From Acanthaster planci (Eukaryota > Echinodermata > Asteroidea > Valvatida > Acanthasteridae): a stretch of 62,000 nt of DNA. Where the stretch lies: NCBI RefSeq assembly GCF_001949145.1, contig NW_019091645.1, positions 80,739 through 142,738 on the forward strand, given 5' to 3'. Shown piece by piece: positions 46,203 through 58,200 of the stretch. The stretch's first letter is position 1. Each line of letters starts with the position of its first letter. The translations under genes and the position numbers were made by a program. The notes beneath the pieces were generated by a model. The model ran no database searches. It was not told where the DNA came from and worked only from the letters and a program-made list of their open reading frames with translations.

Positions 46203-49200
46203 GTAAGTATTTCTTAATTGTTATTATTCATTTCAATCCGAATTAAAACCGTTTGCTATATAATGAAATTAAGCAGTGCAAACTTAGTGTAAAATAAGTT
46301 CAGTGAGCATACATTAATTAGACGGGAATGAGTTGATGGAAATATGGAGAAGGCTCGGCTAAGGAGGAAAAATTACTATGAACAAAAGGTAAAACCCACG
46401 GAAGTATCCTTGTTTGTCCAGAAGTTCAAGAAGGCTTAAAGTCTGTTTGATGAACTGTTCTCACTGTCCTTAGGATTTATAGGAAGCGTCCTTGAAATTC
46501 TCAGAAAAAGATTCATAAAAAGTAAACCGAGCACAAACCTTGTAAAACAAAACAATTATTTATTCATTCTTTATTTCACAAAATGAAGAATGTACACGGT
46601 TGGGAAACAGAGGCTTATGCAGGGTATAGACGAAAACAAAACAACACTCATTAAAAATTACTTTCACTATACACAGATCTTTACCCTAAGTAATAAAAAG
46701 TAGACTATATTAAATAAGTTTTTACGCCCAAAGATTCAAATAAATTGAGGTAACGGGGGGAGCTGGAATCACCAAAAGTCTACAATTTTAAGTAGAGACA
46801 GGTTTTCCAGGCAATATTGTGACGGGCATTACAAATAGTACAGCTGGAGAGCAGAGCAATTCGGCTAAGATCCTTCTTCACATTTTTTTTTGTTTGTTTT
46901 TTCTGCCTAGAAACGCAGCCTGTAAACGCCTTGCGTTCTCCGGTGAGATCAACCCACTGCTACCTACTTCAATGCAGTAAAACTGAGCACAGTAACCTCT
47001 GTAAGGTCGTTGATTTAGGATTTTATATTTAGGCACCTTACGAACGTGAGTGGAGTCTATATAATTAAGAGTAAGTTCGATTATTTCAATGGCATTGTTA
47101 ACCTGCAGCACAACCATGTCAGGCTTTGAACTATATTGCTAGTGACCAAAATGTTAAGATGAACTGTACCACCTGCAGTTGACTGATCTGGAATATCTGA
47201 ATACACCACAGCAGTATCGAACTTGGATTTATATGCTCTAATTAACTGAGATATAACTGAGTTATGGCACCAAGTAAACCGGCCTTGTTCAAAAGATACT
47301 GCGCAAGAAATCAAAACATGGTTCCGTGTTTCCTTGTTTCCATAGAACTTGCAGTTAGCAGTGGTTCTTTTGCCCCAAGTACACAAATTGCCGAGTGTAG
47401 GTGAAAAATCGATTGATGCACAAACTCTAAAGCTTAGAACCCCTCTAGGAAAGTTTTAAATTAGTGTTCCGCACGTCAGGTCCAGAAATTGAATGTGCGT
47501 TAGTTTTAGCAAGTTACCTTGCTGAACAAGAGGGCTGATGTCATCACGCTAAAATCAAGCATCTTGCATACTTCAGTGAATGACATTCTAGATAAATGTC
47601 AGACAGCCCGGGCAAGGCAAGTCCATCTGGACTATGAATGAAGGCAGCGGTAACTCCCACACCATGGATCGCAAGGCCAAGCCAATTTTAATGGCGTTTG
47701 TGAACATTGTCAAGCATTACAAGCAGTGTTGTAGCCGAGACCATCACAAGACCAGACACAAGACAAGACCAGACACAAGACCAGCCATAAGCAACAGTGT
47801 GAACAATGACAAAGGAATTCTTTTGTTGCAGTTCATTTGAATAGCTTATGACTCGAATTCAGACTGGAGGTCTTGTGTTGGTCTTGTGAAGGTCTTAATT
47901 GGTCTCGACTGCAACACTGATTACAAGTTGAGTATATCAAATAGCTCATGCATTTAGTGAAGGGACAGCATAGTAAGTATAAACACACAGTTTGAACTCG
48001 TTCCTTATGGAATCATTAGTATTTTTGATAACACTATATACTCAAATTTTTCACTCTGATCAAAAAATGTCCTTTGTTTTGCCTTTGAAAGTTGTTGCCC
48101 CAAAACGTCTCGAGTGCATCCTTCAGGAACTGGAGAGTTGTATCGCCAATTACAAAAGTACAATCTTCATGACTACCACTACGACTAGATATGGTCTTAC
48201 ATTTTACTGGTTTGAGAGACAAGTTCATGGACCTTGTTATTAAAGTCCAAAACCTCTGACATCAGTTTTTGGTGTTTCCTTTGATCAGTCCTCAGTAGGC
48301 AAAAATCGTCCAGGAATGGCAACGTTATGTAGCACTTTCCCTCCAGGCAATAACCCTAAGTTTCTTCCTTCAACTTAAGGTCTTGGATAATGGAATCGAC
48401 TCCTTCAAAGAATATGAAGAGTGACAGTGGATCGCCTTGGAGAGCTCCTCGAGGAAGGCTGAAAGAATCTGACAACCGTCAAGGTCCTTTAACCTCACCC
48501 GGAAGCCTTGAGTAGAGAGTTTAAATGTATTGGCAAACTGGGTCAGGGATTCATGGTTATGTTTCATAGTATAATGGATAAAACTATGATCTACAAACCT
48601 GAATGCATTGGCTAAATCAAAGATCGCGTGGTTCAGTTTTTATTTATAGCATTCACCAGAAGTTCGTTCATGACCAAAGTACACGGTAAAATAGTTGGTC
48701 AAAACAGTGTTGGGCATTTATTCTTTGCTCAACCCTGGTTAAAGTTACCACATTATTGGTTAATTGCCATCACTGTTGGTCAAACATGGACCAACGATTG
48801 GGAGGAATTTGCCCAAGGTTGGGAAGTTGATATTTACACCAACATTGGGCAAAATATCAACCCAAATGTGACCAAGTTTTTTAGAGTGTATTTTCCATGC
48901 GTCCGTTAATTCCTTTGAATCGATCAGCGTATTGTGAAGCATTTAGTCAGCGATGCAATCGGACAGAATTTGGTGAAAAAGTTTCCCAATTAACGCAAGA
49001 TGTGAGCGAAATCATTCTAAAGTTTTCTGGTTTATGAATGAGAGTTTCCTCACTCCTAGACCAGCTGGGAGGGTCTCCGGTTACCAGAAGATTACTGAAT
49101 ATAATATTGCCAGGAAATGATATGTTGCGGGTAACTTAAGGAAAATACCACAGGTTAGTCCATCAGGGCCTGATGCAAAAGTCGCTTTTTAGTTTTGAGG

Positions 49201-52200
49201 ATCAAACGAATATCTCTTACACAAACAACCAACCTGGGCTGAGATTAAATCCAATACAAGAATCCTTGTGAACTGGTAGATGAGGGAAACAAGAAAGGTG
49301 ATCAGTGGCCACCGGGTTCGGTGTGCTGTACTTCTCGAGAAAATACCGGTTAGCAAGGTTGACATCAAATGTTGGAGAAATGTTTTTGTGGCCAATATTC
49401 TCATCTACACAGTGTTTCGAAAAGGTCCAAAAGTTTTTACAGTACAGTTTTTCTTGGTAGTGAAGTGTGAAGTTTGTATGTGAAGGAGCATTCATTGTGC
49501 TTAATACAGTAGTACACTGTGGGGTACTTAAGTGATACTTCTCAAAGATATCAACAAAGTGATATTTGGAATTTACAAAGATATTTTCGAGGTGTACTTT
49601 CCGTTGTAAATTGAAGTGTTTTGTGTAATTTTGACGTTTGGTGGAAATTCCTGCCAAGACACGATTTAGGACCGGATAGAAGCAGTTACAAATTGTGTTT
49701 TGCACGCTATAGTTTTTACTACACGACCGAGGAAATTCCCAACAAGGATACAAATAAACGGACGTGTTGACCTTCCCTCGGAAAAAACATATTGAACAGA
49801 AGGGTACAATGTAGAAAAATGTGGATTTGCGTTTTTCAAAGGGACGCCCAGCTTGGCAAGTGTGTTGGCTAATTAATTACTTCTTTAAATATGCACATGT
49901 TTGTATTAAGGAGCACAATCGTGGAGCCCAAGCAAGACTCATCGAGCTAAAGAGATGCACAGCAAAGTAGACCAGGTAGGCTTTTCTGTAGTATAAATCG
50001 GTAAAACAAATACACCAGCAACACCTTGTATGTTTTCCATGTTTGCCTCAATGTTGACAACGTTTCAAATTGACAGTTAGGAATTGGGTAGCAACAAAAT
50101 TTTTCTTTTCGAGTGGGGAAATCTGTTTGCGCACATGTATACAGGTTTACATTTGGTTGACAAATGAGTGGGAAATAATTCTGTATTTAAACGGAGAATC
50201 GATGAAAACTAAATTAATAATTCCCACAAATAAGATAATAGTTAGTGCTTGCCTAAAACATCTAGTGTTTATCAGTAAACAACGTGGCTCTGTTGTTAAG
50301 TATACATAACAAGAAAAAAAAGTCACACACATATCCTGAGGCCGTATAAAGCACATCCAGTCAGTTCAGTGCTGCATCGAACTGTGACGAGAAGCTGAGC
50401 ATATGCAAATTTTATTTCGTGAATGGAGGTCAGAATAAAAGGTATCGCAGCTCATTACGATCAATTGACCTGTATCTTCATATCACTCTTGCAGAAAGCA
50501 GCCGAATATGAAGAAGAAGTAGCCAAACCAAATATTAATTACTTTTTCGACTCTCCCGTCTGCCTTGGGTAAGTTTAATACTTACTTTAATATCTTACTC
50601 CTTGCGGTAAGCAAAACCCTATTAGTAAAGAGAAAATGTTTTTGAATTCCAACAATGGATAACTTTAACTATTAATAGTCAAAGGGCTAAATTTTTCATT
50701 GATGTCATCTGTAGGTCTTTCCTTATGCCTACGCAAACACTATTTTATTTGAGAATAAAAACTTATAAAAGTATAAAAACGTATGTGCTTTTATGTAGGC
50801 TACAGAAAAATACCAGGCTAAGATTGAAATACATTATTATTTGACAGGAAGAACAATTTTGCCCTTAAACACCAAACCAAATTTTTAACTTGAAGCAATT
50901 CCAATACATGTCTCTAGGTATCTGTTATCCAACAATAACCTTCATCATGGGCTTAGTGAGTCACTCAAATGCAGTTTTATTTCAATAGACTATGACACAA
51001 ATACCTGATATGTCGGACTGAAGCTGAGGTCAAGCTCTGTCATGTATGCGTATTGAACCTCACAAATATCAGTCAGTCGGTCGGTGGGTTGGTCGACAAT
51101 TTAATCGGATTCTAGCAATAACTGACAAAACGACATCTTGTAAAATTTATTATTTGAACATTAGCAGCCATGATAATGAATAATCTGTTTGTCTACAAAT
51201 TTCTGATAATAATCGGACGGGCTTGACCCACGAAGTTGAAACTTCCTGAATCCGCCGTTCCTTCAAAATACCATAACATGCCACAAGAAGGCCCTTTATA
51301 AGAGAAGCGTTAACCACGACAAACTTGGGCAAGGTTAGCGGTCGTTATATCTTTCACAAGGTCTCTCGATAAGGCACATCTTTTGGGGGTTTCCTGTCGT
51401 ATTTGTTTATGCAAAGCCTGAAAATTACAAAATAATAGGACCAGTTAAAATAATTTGCACAGATTTCCGTTTGGGACGGATGAAGAAGACGATTACATGA
51501 TTGGAAACCTGGAATGTGAGTCGAGCAGACAGTCATTTAAGAAAACACCCGTTGTTCGGCGTTTCCAGGAGAAACTACCCTCAAAACGCTTAACACCACC
51601 GCCTATCGTCATACCCAAGTTCCCCGCGCAATTGATGGAAACCCAAGGCCTAGAAACGGAGGAACACCCGCTAAAATGTAAGGAATAGATTTGTTCAGAA
51701 ATCTCCCGCCTTATTAAAGCACCATTCAGCATAATGAGACAACCCATGGAATTAACAGTCCAAAAAAAATCAGAGTGGTTCGCTTCTGTTGTTGCAATTA
51801 CTCTGCCAGATGTTTTATCTGTATTATCTAATCGCATAACTGTTTTTTTGACATGCAGTAATTACGAAAATATGACATCCTCTCAGTCTCTCAGTAGCGT
51901 AACGAGGGCTGCATTTCCGGAAGAGTGGCACCCGAGGGTGCACACATTTTTTTTCAAGGAGGCACCACAAAAGAATTAGCTGAAGCTACATTACAGTGGG
52001 CATATCCCCAAGTCCACCCCATAGTTTCGCCACTGCATTACGTAACGTTTATTGCTGGTAAATCAGTAACGTGTATTCAATGAAGTATCCGCAACAGTGT
52101 GACATAAAATAATTTGATGGGCCTCACCCATTTTGGAAATTCCTTAACCCGCTCATGTTCCGGCCCTGTCTGCAGTGTTAACTGTAACTTTCACAGATCA

Positions 52201-55200
52201 GAAAGAGTTTGTGAAGCAAGAAGCCGGTGCAATACGTCAACCTTTCTTTCAAAATACTAGTTCATACATTTACCGCAAAAAGGCCCCTTCCAAGAGAAGC
52301 AACCTGCGAAAACTTGTGCAAGGTTACTAATTGTTAAAATATCTTCCACAAGGTCTCTGAATGAGGCTCTTCCTATGGAGGTTTTTACTGTTCTGGTATC
52401 TTTTTTGCATACAAAACCTCTACATTACAAAATAACAGGACCGGTTAAAACAAACTGATTTTGCTCCGACAGGTACGGAACAGAAAGACACGAAAAAATG
52501 GTACTTCTGTGATTGTTCTGAGGAAGATGAGGATGAAAAAGAAGTTTACGAGTTTGAAGAGCGGGAATCCGGCCTCTCTACGAAACGGAGTACAACAAGC
52601 AAAAAGCACAAGTTTAGACTTGACGAGGTCGACGAGCAGTTCGGGAACTTGGAATTGCTGCAGGAGGAAGACTTCCAGTCATGCACTGCCCAAGCGGTAG
52701 TTGAACGATTGATAAGAGTTTTGACACCACACAGATAGGGTACACGAAATCGGAGTGTGGGGAGGGAAACTTGGCATTACCTGCACCCACAACCAATGTA
52801 GCAAAGCCAGTCAGGAACAAATATGGGCGGTGATGTTATTTCGAAGCATGCCTGATTGAGACAAATTGTGAAAGCGTATGTTGTCCATATTTGCCTCAGT
52901 GTTTAAAGTGCTTGGAATTGAAAGTAGCACATTGGGTTCAACAAATCTTATTTTTCTTTTCCAGTGGTAAATCTGTTTGCATATACGGCTCTACGTTTAG
53001 TTGACAATTGATTCTGTATTTCAACGGAGAATCGTTGAAAAGTAATTTAATGATTCCCACAAAAACGATGATAGCCGGTACTTGCCGAGAACATCTGGTG
53101 TCGATCATTAAACAACGTTTTTCTGTTGTGATTTCTCGTACATGCCAAAGGCAGACTGAAAGCGGTAAAACTGATGACACACCATTATCTCAGTCATTAT
53201 GACCCAAGCTGAACCATTATCAGCAGGATTCATCCCACTGACTTTCATAATTAAGAGCATGGAATTTGCTGAATTAGGAAAAAATGAAAAAAATATCCAT
53301 TATCGCAGGCTCAGGAGAAAAAAATTGAAAGAAAATGCAAAGGATATCTTTTCAACGCTTCCAAAAATTATTCTATGAAATTTACAGTTGAATGTTGATA
53401 TTGGGAGCAGTGTGGGTGATGCATTGGATCAAAGCACAGAGGAGGAGCCAGAGATTATCAAGGTGAGAATCGAATCAGTAGATCAAATGGTGTGAAAGCC
53501 AGGGGCCATGACCCAGCACCTGAGCTATTTTTAACCAACTAAATCCACAATGCGATTCGTACAAAAATTCCTTTGCATTAATCGTGGGTTTATTAAGACG
53601 TCACATTTAATTTGGATGGACTTTCAACAATTTTGCAAACTGTTTGAGCATTTGCATGTTTGTGTAAACTCAACTTTCGGGCAAATTTAATTGCAGATAT
53701 CATCAAAGGAGACACAGCAACCACCATCCCGCCTTCAAATGGTCCTTGATGAATATCATTCACAAACACGTGACTTCAGTAATGAGGAACGTCTTGACAC
53801 GTGCTTTCAACTACCTGACATTGCTATCGGCTACTTCAACGAGAGTGGTGGAAGCTTGTCCATAGACGACTACGACGTGCATCTCACTATCCCGCCTGGT
53901 GCTATACGACCAGACTCTAATCAGGAAGTCTATATCCACGTAGACCCTCGTGAACCCCCAACTAGGGAAAATGATCCGACTGGGATCACACTTTCAAGAT
54001 CTGTCCACTGCGGACCTCCAGGTGTAAACTTTGCAAAGACAGTAGTCCTGTCCTTCCCTCATCAGGCCGATGTGACAAGCATCAATCCTGACGAGTTAAC
54101 GGCCCAAATGTGTCAGGACGATGATCCACGAGAGATGTGGGAAGAGTTTGATGGAGACCTGTCAGTGGTAACCAAAGACAGAGTGATTCTCTTTGTAAGT
54201 CATTTTACAAAGTTTAAGCTCAAGCTTCTGACTAGACTGATGTCATTAGGAAGAAGTGGCAAACGACTCCTGGTAGGAGCTTATGGAGATGACCTCGCCC
54301 ACAACGGAAGACCTTACCAAATTCGAGTTTACCTTTTGGACGACGACAAAGCAGTTAAAAAGGTAGAGCGAAAAGCAGAGACCTTGGTAAATCTGTCATG
54401 GAAGTTTACCCTTGTGCATGAAATTTGCTCACGATCATCAAGAAAACATAGGTAACGCAACTAACCAATACATGTAGTAAAGCTGAAAACGTAGGGGATC
54501 TCATGATGCAAGTGTAACGTTTAAAAGTAAATTTGCTAGATTTAGAGAAATCCAAACAAACAGATCATTAAGTAAACATTGCAGGGTAGGTATAGAGAAA
54601 TACAAACGGACGTCACTGAATAAAACAATGTAATCAAACTTAATTATATTGAATGATAAAATTAATTCAAGCGGTATGTCTTAAATGACTAATTTAAATT
54701 AGTCAGACAGGCCAATATGTAAGATTGATTAGGCAAAGGTACGTCATTAGTCAAATTTATTAGTCAAATTCGACAACACTTCATTAATATAAATGACTCA
54801 CCTCTCTTTACAATGAAGGCCTCTAGTTTTAGAAATGTCTAAGGAAAAACATGTCATTGATAAAAGTGATACGGTACGAAGCCATATATTTCATGATCTG
54901 GATTGCTGACCACAGACTGTGGAAGCTAATGAGTCTTCGAACCTACTGGACGGTTTCAAGAATCTCATATTTCGATGGGGTATGGGCGATGTGCTCGTTA
55001 AGGTCTCGCAACTCCCTTATGGCTGTCAAGTGCATGAAGGTGAACAACAGGTAGGTTCTTTTATATGGCCAACTGAATTGTATACTTGATCACTAAAGAG
55101 AAAATTAAGTAAATTGAATGAATTTGAAACAGTCAGTTTAGTTGTTAGTATTTCCCAACAGCAAGAGTAAAGTCTTCCCTATTTCCATGTTGTCCTGTGT

Positions 55201-58200
55201 GAACAGATCATCTACAAAACAAAGATAAAGAATCACCCATCAAACTATGTTACCTTCACCCTTGGCAACCTATCAACCCTCCCTTACAATGCTGAGTTGT
55301 TCTGTTCTGTGGAAGCGTACCAGAGATGTGAAGACGAAGAAAGCACCACGCAGGAGTCAGTTCGTCTATCGATTTGTCCGGCTGTAAGTTATTAATGCCT
55401 ATTTCTCCCATACGTCATTGTGCGTAAGCATTAACAAAACGAAACAATATAGTAATTTATTTTATATGCAAGTTTCTGGGCCATATATTGATATATTTCA
55501 ATGCCGCATCCAACTGTATGAAAAAAGAAACTAAACATGTTCGTAACATATCACTTTTCAGACTGAGTAAAGAAAAATGTGGCTTAGAATTGAAAACGGC
55601 CTGAAATAAACTCTACAGAAACCGATTTCCGAGATTTACAAGCACCGAACAAAAGAGCGTCCACTTTTATGAAAATATCTAATAAAAGTAAAAAATAATC
55701 TGTTAACAGTGTATGAAAAGGTGATTCTTTTTTTAAGGCAAAGGCACAAAGCTGTAGTGATGTGGATACGTCAGTTTGTGACAGAGGCGCTGCTGGTGTC
55801 TGTGAACCGGTGAGAAGTAATTAAATGACAACAGACTGTTTAAAATTTTCTTTGTAGTAAGAGGTAGTTCTGGTTGAGTACTGTGTGAGGCCTGAGTGAA
55901 ATTTTACTCTCCACCCGTCTGGTCCTATACTACCACAAATAACAGTTACCCGGCAGTGTACGTGACATTATATGTAACAGCATAATATAAAATTTTTGTC
56001 GTTCGATTACATAAATTCTAATAGTCATTCGTTCCCCTAGCTTCTCAAAATATGGACTACTCTTGCCTACAACATGTATGGGCAGCCAAAGTTTGCAGAA
56101 ATATAGACTTCTGGCTGGTGTTCAATTTCACCTCAAATGATTTCAAAATGGACATCTGCCCCATTAATTTAAAATGGAGTCGTATTTTCAGTTGGTAGTT
56201 TGTAGAAGTTGTGCTTTTATTTGGTGTTTTGATACTTGAATGGAGGGTTTTTTTAGAACCATTGTTTTACTTTTGTACCGACGGCCAGCCATAGTTTTAG
56301 CAGCCATCTGTAGGTAAAACACGACGATGGCGTCAAAAGATCATACCGTATTAGCACAACCGACAAGATTTTCCAAGTTGCACCTATTAAGTTCGTCATC
56401 ATTTTACTTTCACTGCACAATCTTAAGCTACTATCGTTGTACTTTTCTAGCAGTTAGCAGGGCCCAGTGAAGCTAACACGAACCACGGCAGGGAGAGTTT
56501 CCAGGTAAGCAAACCTAATCATTGGCATGCTCATATTCTTTTTTATGTTCGACAGATTACAGTATTGTCATTTTTATTTCTTCTTTGGACGGATTTTAAT
56601 GCAGTGTTCTGCAGTTCAAGATAGCCGAAAATTTCAAATACCAACTGTCTTACAATAACGATAACTTAACATATTTGCTACAGGCTTCATGCGTCTGACG
56701 AGGGATTGTATTTGCTTTATCACAGGACACAGTTAGACAAGGTTTTTCCAAAAGAGACAACGGCAAGAAAGTTACGGGAGACTGTAACGCTGTGAGGGAT
56801 AGTGACTTCTTGCATAGGTGCGAACAAGTATTGCAGCAAAGGGAAGAAAGCTACACCAGTTGTGACGCCAAAGGAAAACGTGTCTTTGTAGTCGATGGCG
56901 GTTTCGTTATTTTGGGGATCTCTGATGTAAGCAATGCCATGGCACAATTGACCAGAGCCTTGCAAGGGATCTCCACAGTAAGTGGCAAAAAATGCTTCCA
57001 AAATGTCTAACCGTACAAATGATCACAGTTATGTATTTGAAATGAGGAATATCTACACCACTCAGATTATTTCAACCAAATGCGGTTCGCAACTGAAATG
57101 ACGACGCTATCAAGATTCCAAACGGTGGGTTGGTGTTTTGCGCTTGGCTTACTAATTGAATACCGAAGTCTTTCAGTATTTGACAAAATATCATCAACGT
57201 CAAATATTTTGAAATTTTCAAACACGTTCAGAAGTGTTTACGTCCAGAAAAGGCTTACAATTCTGGTCAGCCAGAACTAACCCAAGGCTCTGAAAGGAGG
57301 CACGCGCATTAAGCAAATGACAACTGTCACGAGTAACAGTGAATTGTTTTTAACATTTTTACCCTCAAGGTGAGAACAAAAGAGAAGAAAATGAGACTGT
57401 GGAGAGGTAAGTTAAGTAAAAATTAAAGCAGTGCTTCCATTTTCAGTTTGCTTTGCAGTGGTTACAATTAAGGGTGGAAGACATTTCCTTACACTTGTGC
57501 AGAGAATGTGGAAACTGAATTTAAAAAATCAGCTCATGTAAAGAATGTCAAGAAAACACTCCGCTAAAACTGAAGTAAAATAGACTATGATTTTTGGGGG
57601 CTTTTTCTTCGATAAGAAATTGAAATGGAAAATGTATCTTGTTACTTCATAATCATTGCAGGTATTGAAGAATCAACACTGTTGATGGTGTCTGGAAAGC
57701 TTGGTCCTGAATGGGAGAAGCTTGCGATCTTTCTTGGGTTTAGTCGATCAGATCTCTTCAGATTCAAGAACGACAACCCTTATGATACCAGTAGCCAGAT
57801 TTTCCAAATGCTTGTTGAGTGGGGAGAAGTGCAGTACCCTCAAGCGCAGGTTGAAACGCTTCGAACCATCTTGAATAGGATCAGACGAGAGGACATTGCT
57901 TATATATTACGAGGTATATTTCATCTTGTCCCGTTAAAATACAATCCGAGATTATGTGATGTGTTTACTTAAACTCGTTTGTGTGGCCTATGATCTTTTA
58001 CTTTCAACAGATTTGATTTGAGATATTATTATCGTGTGCGTTTTTACCACATCCAATAAATTTTCAAGCAATTTAAAGGGTCAAAGGTTGTGAACTTTGT
58101 AAACAGATATCTGCTGCCATGAGAATTTATGTGTGATCGCCTAAATATATGCACCATTTTACTGGTACCCAGATATAGAAGATTCAAGTCTTCGAGAGCT

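Larger units (their letters stand above)
46880..49400 (-). mobile_element. Decayed R2-like non-LTR retroelement
   Basis: Read on the minus strand from high to low coordinates, broken frames give reverse-transcriptase pieces: LTCGIFLKLPATYHFLAIL (near 49110-49160), AIFDLANAFRFVDHSF (near 48595), PRGALQGDPLSLFIFFEG (near 48430) and NLSLKPVKCKTI (near 48200). Then a zinc-knuckle-like CKFYGNKETRNHVLISC, with the second Cys changed to Tyr, and PDMVVLQVNNAIEIIELT followed by KVPKYK, like the restriction-like endonuclease of R2-type elements. Frameshifts and stops show it is dead. Two MITEs (47724-47919 and 48682-48888) interrupt it. It lies antisense in intron 1 of the death-domain gene. Confidence 0.7.

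Noticed and set aside
49217-49753. 178-codon minus-strand frame as a host gene
   Set aside because: Its 3' part runs out of frame into reverse-transcriptase motifs on the same strand, so it is better explained as part of the retroelement relic.
54851-54915. Extension of the UPA exon leftward (MSKEKHVIDKSD)
   Set aside because: The frame has an internal TGA at 54907-54909, directly before the good acceptor gctgaccacag; these bases are intron.
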